Assembly: GCA_018367495.1 (NCBI GenBank)
Contig: JAGZGB010000034.1
Span: 1 to 17,819, forward strand
DNA from: Veillonella sp.
GTDB lineage: Bacteria > Bacillota_C > Negativicutes > Veillonellales > Veillonellaceae
Direction of reading: 5' to 3'
Length of the DNA: 17,819 nucleotides
Shown here: positions 14,302-17,819 of the stretch, piece by piece
How the letters are laid out: every line of letters starts with the position of its first letter
How positions within the stretch are numbered: the first letter of the stretch is position 1
Notes under the pieces: model-generated
Told to the model about the DNA's origin: nothing
The model's input: the letters and a program-made list of their open reading frames with translations, nothing else
Databases searched by the model: none
Made by a program: the position numbers and the translations under genes

Positions 14302-14325
14302 ATCATCCACAACACACAGGATGAT
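14302..14325. promoter_or_regulatory. Second dyad upstream of the WYL regulator
   Basis: ATCATCC (14302-14308) and GGATGAT (14319-14325) are perfectly complementary with a 10-base spacer. There is no T run, so a terminator is unlikely; it may be a regulator site. Confidence 0.35.
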
Positions 14326-14478
14326 GTTCACAAAAATACCCATACATAGTATACCACACTTTTCATATATGGTTCATTTATTTCTCATTAATTTTATCGA
14401 TTTACTATACTTTTTTAGCAATATTAAATAACTAAATGTAATAATTATTAAAAAAGAATAAATTAAATTATATAAAAC

Positions 14479-14530
14479 AAAAACCCATTACTACTTAATA
14501 CACATAAATGTTATAAGTATAATGGGTCTT
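14479..14530 (-). terminator. Terminator of the methyltransferase gene
   Basis: CCCATTA-c-TACTTA pairs with TAAGTA-TAATGGG (14485-14527) with one bulged base, followed by TTTTTG and TTTT on the minus strand. It lies about 60 bases after the stop at 14590. Confidence 0.75.
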
Positions 14531-14589
14531 ATATTTATTCTGAAGATTATATGAATCACCAAAATATTATCTTAGAAATTTTAAAAGAA

Positions 14590-16206
14590 TTACGAAAGAC
14601 CATCGTTTTTCTTACTTCTAATAAAGCCTAATTGCTCCATACGCTTCGTCAATTCATTATAGAATGCTTCCGCCATAGCATTTTGGTGTTTACCAGTTTG
14701 GGCCTTATCAGCGCTAAAGAGAGAATCTTTAATCTTCTTAATCATCGTAGACTTGGCTTTAGGCTTATTCAATAATTCCATGAACAATAAATCTTCTTCA
14801 GAAATATCACCAATAGCGTCATTGAACATATTTGCACCATAAATATATTCACTACCACCATCAGCAATAGCTTTTACAAAGTTTGTAAAACGAGCGGGTA
14901 CATAGGATAAGCCCTCCATATATTCCTGTTTATCAGGGAATGTTTTGTAGAAGCGAATACCACCGCGTACCATATGTTCAACGATAGCTTTATATAAACT
15001 ACATACAGCTGGTTCTAAGTCATCTTCAGATGCATTAGCAGCATCATGAGCAGCTTTTAAAATGGCAAGGGCTTCAATCATATTGAAAGTGCCACCATCT
15101 TTAATGAGCGCTTGGAATGTATCTCGCATAAGCTCATTTTCAAACATTTCTAATGCTTCTTCATCAAAGAGGATTTGGAATACAAAACTATTTACGATAG
15201 ACCGTACAGGTACCGTATTCACCTTATCTGGATTAGCTACATCATAGCTAATGTTCTTTGCAGCACTTTCTTTACAAATAATAGACTTGCGGAATGTTGT
15301 ATCAAGCATAAAGTCTAAATATTGTTCTTGATCCGCTTGGCTATTAGGAGCCAATTTTTCAAGTTTATCAGCGATACTGTCATCATAGGTACGAACCATA
15401 GATAATGTTAAATCTGCATCACACACATATGTAAGGTTATGAGCTTTCAAATGATCATTGAATTGATAGAAGTAACATGGATCATTATGAGGTTCTAAAT
15501 GGTCATGACCTACATAATAATCATCCTTTTGCATAACGGAACGCAAGGCACCTAAGAATTTACTATTACGCTCTTTAAGGTTATCATAATTAAGAATTTG
15601 AGCACCTACTAGACTACCTACAGTTTTACCGCGTAATACCTTTTCCTTATGAGTCAACTCATCATAACCACGATTAGCAAATAGCATAAGTTGACGAACC
15701 TCTTCCATCGTATGCCAACCTGGGTATGTATTATAGGATACATATGCAATGCCATTATCAGCCAAATGATTGGATATAATATCAAGCAACTTATCCTTCA
15801 TTTCATCGCTAATCCAAGAGTAAAAACCATGGGCAATAATGTAATCAAAGTTTCCTAAGGATTCATCAAAGTTCAAAATATCCCCTTCCAATAGAGATAC
15901 ATTATCTAACTTGGCATCACTAATAATTTTGTTGCCCTTCTCTACTTGATCTTGGGAAAGCTCAATACCTACAAAGGTTGCTTCTGGATTATGCACAGCT
16001 TGAGAAATAATATTTCCTCCATAGGTAGCACCTAATTCAAGTACACGTGCTGTTTTAGCCGTTGGTGGTTTAAGACCTACAAGTGTACCATACGCTTCTA
16101 AATACGCAGGTGTTGTATATGGAAATGGATAGGATTTATAGCCTAACTCTTTATATATTGTTTGTTGCATATCGTCTGTTGCAATCTGTTGATTATCCTT
16201 AGCCAT
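14590..16206 (-). CDS. SAM methyltransferase with methyltransferase regulatory domain (protein lysine methyltransferase-like)
   Basis: A 538-residue cytoplasmic protein. The N-terminal class I methyltransferase core shows SAM motif I VLELGATYGGN (55-65, in place of the usual GxGxG form), the ribose-binding acid Glu82 in GIELS, an acidic EGD at 107-109, and the SYNTYPGWH stretch (157-165) typical of proteins with a methyltransferase regulatory domain. The region from about 220 to 310 fits that regulatory domain and a helical C-terminal part follows. As far as I know the family includes the Rickettsia protein lysine methyltransferases that act on outer-membrane protein OmpB, so a protein substrate is possible; the substrate here is unknown. 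The frame is open 11 codons further, but the ATG at 16204-16206 has AGAGGTG just before it. The gene stands alone with its own terminator. Confidence 0.8.
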   Translation of the reverse strand: MAKDNQQIATDDMQQTIYKELGYKSYPFPYTTPAYLEAYGTLVGLKPPTAKTARVLELGATYGGNIISQAVHNPEATFVGIELSQDQVEKGNKIISDAKLDNVSLLEGDILNFDESLGNFDYIIAHGFYSWISDEMKDKLLDIISNHLADNGIAYVSYNTYPGWHTMEEVRQLMLFANRGYDELTHKEKVLRGKTVGSLVGAQILNYDNLKERNSKFLGALRSVMQKDDYYVGHDHLEPHNDPCYFYQFNDHLKAHNLTYVCDADLTLSMVRTYDDSIADKLEKLAPNSQADQEQYLDFMLDTTFRKSIICKESAAKNISYDVANPDKVNTVPVRSIVNSFVFQILFDEEALEMFENELMRDTFQALIKDGGTFNMIEALAILKAAHDAANASEDDLEPAVCSLYKAIVEHMVRGGIRFYKTFPDKQEYMEGLSYVPARFTNFVKAIADGGSEYIYGANMFNDAIGDISEEDLLFMELLNKPKAKSTMIKKIKDSLFSADKAQTGKHQNAMAEAFYNELTKRMEQLGFIRSKKNDGLS

Positions 16207-16288
16207 AAGCACCTCTATGTTTACTATTAAAGTTATCAAATCATATATCAGTACAATATACCTAGTAGTATATGCACAACTATTTAAT

Positions 16289-16294
16289 ATTATA
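16289..16294 (-). promoter_or_regulatory. Possible -10 box of the methyltransferase gene
   Basis: TATAAT on the minus strand, 83 bases upstream of the chosen start; no clear -35 at 16-18 bases. The remaining gap up to the terminator at 16425 shows no supported gene. Confidence 0.35.
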
Positions 16295-16421
16295 CCAAAT
16301 TCCCAGTATATTACCTATTGTAAAAGCATTAGTAATTCAGGAACTACCTATTCAAGAAATCGCCGCATTAATTTAAGATACAATAACATAAATTCCAGAT
16401 AAAATTAACTATATTATATAC

Positions 16422-16450
16422 AAAAGAGGCACCCTCGAAAGGGTGCCTCT
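16422..16450 (-). terminator. Terminator of the pyruvate:ferredoxin oxidoreductase gene
   Basis: AGAGGCACCCT (16425-16435) pairs perfectly with AGGGTGCCTCT (16440-16450). On the minus strand the loop is TTCG, a stable tetraloop, and the stem is followed by a short T run. It ends the oxidoreductase gene 29 bases after its stop. Confidence 0.85.
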
Positions 16451-16478
16451 TATTAGTTCTTAGTCGTTAAATAATGAA

Positions 16479-17819
16479 TTATTTTACGTCTTCGAAACCT
16501 TTTTGTAAGCGAACGTAGCTTAAGCGACGATCTTTAGCGTCTTGTTCAGTTTTAGCGAACAATTCTTCTGCAACATCTGGAGCTGCTTTAGCCAAGGAAG
16601 CATAACGAACTTCACCTTTAAGGAAGTCTTGGAAGTTTTCAGTTGGTTCTTTGGAATCCAAGGAGAATGGATTTTTACCTTCTTCTTTAAGTTGAGGGTT
16701 GTATCTGTAAAGATCCCAGTAACCAGCTGCAACTGCTTTACGTTGTTCTTCTTGAGCTTTACCCATACCAGCTTTGATACCATGGTTGATACATGGGCTG
16801 TAAGCGATGATCAAGGAAGGACCTGGATATGCTTCAGCTTCTGCAACAGCTTTCATCAATTGGTTTTTATCTGCACCCATAGCTACTTGTGCTACGTATA
16901 CATAACCATAAGACATGGCCATCATGCCAAGGTCTTTTTTCTTAGTACGTTTACCAGAAGCTGCGAATTGAGCAACTGCTGCGATATTAGTGGATTTGGA
17001 AGCTTGACCACCAGTGTTGGAGTATACTTCAGTATCGAATACAAAGATATTGATGTCTTCGCCAGAAGCTAATACATGGTCAACACCGCCGAAGCCGATA
17101 TCGTATGCCCAACCGTCGCCACCGAAGATCCAGTGGGAACGTTTGATCAAGAATTGTTTTTTCTCAAGAAGTTCTTTTAATTCTGGAGTTGTAGCACCTT
17201 CAGCTTCGATAGCTGCTACTAAACGTTCGGAACGTTGACGAGTTGCTGCACCAAGGTTAGCAAATTCAATCCATTGTTCCAAAGCTTCTTTCAATTCGCC
17301 TGTAGCAGTTTCTACAGCTTTAGAAGCTACTGCAACTAATTGTTGACGAATTTTCTTAACGCCGATGTACATACCATAACCATACTCAGCATTGTCTTCG
17401 AACAAGGAGTTTGCCCAAGAAGGACCTTGACCTTGTTGGTTAGTTGTGTATGGAGATGCAGGCATGGAAGCACCCCAGATGGAGGAACAACCAGTTGCAT
17501 TGGCAATCATCATACGGTCGCCGAACAATTGAGTTAACAATTTAGCGTAAGGAGTTTCACCACAACCTGCGCAAGCACCGGAGAACTCGAACAATGGTTG
17601 TTCGAATTGGGAACCTTTAACAGTTTCCTTCTTCATAGGGTTTTCTTTTACAGGAAGGTTAACACCGTAGTTCCATGCTTCAGCTTGTTCGATTTCGGAA
17701 TCGATGGAAGTCATTACGATAGCTTTACCTTTAGGAGCTGGACAGATATCAACACAGTTACCGCAACCCAAGCAATCTAATGGGGATACTGCGATACGGA
17801 ATTGAAGATCTTTAGCACC
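16479..17819 (-). CDS. nifJ: Pyruvate:ferredoxin (flavodoxin) oxidoreductase, C-terminal part (runs off window)
   Basis: Central enzyme of anaerobes: pyruvate plus CoA to acetyl-CoA, CO2 and reduced ferredoxin, in the cytoplasm. The 446 residues present correspond to the last third of the usual single-chain enzyme (about 1170-1200 residues). The frame is open to the window edge. Near the edge is a ferredoxin-type cluster CLGCGNCVDICP (4Fe-4S). Then come a further cysteine pair in GACAGCGETPY (part of the proximal cluster), ATGCSSIWGASMP, and the thiamine pyrophosphate site GDGWAYDIGFGG, closed by NTGGQASKS. SPCINHG near the C terminus is also typical. Codon use is tidy and GC-richer than the left island, as expected of a highly expressed gene. 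The acetyl-CoA route may feed or meet the aldehyde dehydrogenase, but the two are 11 kb apart. Confidence 0.95.
   Translation of the reverse strand, partial: GAKDLQFRIAVSPLDCLGCGNCVDICPAPKGKAIVMTSIDSEIEQAEAWNYGVNLPVKENPMKKETVKGSQFEQPLFEFSGACAGCGETPYAKLLTQLFGDRMMIANATGCSSIWGASMPASPYTTNQQGQGPSWANSLFEDNAEYGYGMYIGVKKIRQQLVAVASKAVETATGELKEALEQWIEFANLGAATRQRSERLVAAIEAEGATTPELKELLEKKQFLIKRSHWIFGGDGWAYDIGFGGVDHVLASGEDINIFVFDTEVYSNTGGQASKSTNIAAVAQFAASGKRTKKKDLGMMAMSYGYVYVAQVAMGADKNQLMKAVAEAEAYPGPSLIIAYSPCINHGIKAGMGKAQEEQRKAVAAGYWDLYRYNPQLKEEGKNPFSLDSKEPTENFQDFLKGEVRYASLAKAAPDVAEELFAKTEQDAKDRRLSYVRLQKGFEDVK

Larger units (their letters stand above)
14241..14589. other. 349-base gap between the methyltransferase and WYL genes
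   Basis: Very AT-rich. It holds the WYL gene's upstream region with two inverted repeats (14278-14294, 14302-14325) and the methyltransferase terminator (14479-14530). The middle part, about 14340-14478, has runs of A and T and no ORF with a ribosome binding site; I see nothing further in it. Confidence 0.6.

Noticed and set aside
16207..16239. An 11-codon N-terminal extension of the methyltransferase
   Set aside because: The ATG at 16206 has AGAGGTG at good distance; the upstream ATG has none.
16272..16376. A plus-strand 34-codon ORF (starts MHNYLILYQ, ends PIQEIAALI)
   Set aside because: No ribosome binding site, lies in the leader region of the methyltransferase gene, and no recognisable family; at most a gene remnant.
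16479..17771. A stand-alone protein starting at TTG 17771
   Set aside because: The frame continues open to the window edge with family sequence (first Cys of the 4Fe-4S motif lies upstream of the TTG), so this is an internal codon of a longer gene.

Overview
The window looks like a chromosomal segment of a low-GC anaerobe of the Negativicutes, most likely a Veillonella. The grounds are a pyruvate:ferredoxin oxidoreductase, Firmicutes-style AGGAGG ribosome binding sites and TATAAT promoters, and the flavour of the housekeeping proteins (Tex, RecQ, ThyA, PutP). The genus is inferred from gene content and was not checked by a search. No rRNA, tRNA, CRISPR array, insertion sequence or phage gene was seen.

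Layout. Bases 1-147 hold the first 49 codons of a DEAD-box RNA helicase on the minus strand. Bases 245-3749 form an AT-rich, lineage-specific stretch: three small multi-pass membrane proteins (two are clear paralogues of each other), one lipoprotein on the plus strand, and a degenerate formylglycine-generating-enzyme/SUMF1-like protein. A block of terminator plus extended -10 promoter occurs three times in this stretch and appears to derive from the 3' end of the neighbouring aldehyde dehydrogenase gene.

Bases 3991-5583 hold an NAD(P)-type aldehyde dehydrogenase with a well-formed promoter and twin palindromes. Bases 5691-11396 carry a minus-strand cluster transcribed recQ, thyA, folA, tex: DNA repair helicase, dTMP synthesis, dihydrofolate recycling and a transcription/RNA accessory factor. 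ThyA makes dihydrofolate and FolA reduces it, so these two are metabolically coupled; folA and tex overlap by ATGA. The thyA-folA gap is filled by imperfect ~26-bp repeats that copy the last codons and stop of thyA.

Bases 11650-13137 hold a sodium/proline symporter on the plus strand, convergent with a WYL-domain transcription regulator (13212-14240) across a strong bidirectional terminator. Bases 14590-16206 encode a SAM methyltransferase of the kind carrying a methyltransferase regulatory domain, and 16479-17819 the C-terminal part of pyruvate:ferredoxin oxidoreductase, which runs off the window.

The strongest unexplained signals are the thyA 3'-end repeat array, the reiterated terminator/promoter block with an orphan terminator, the paralogous membrane proteins, and the lysine-methyltransferase-like gene. 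None of them amounts to a proven new system.
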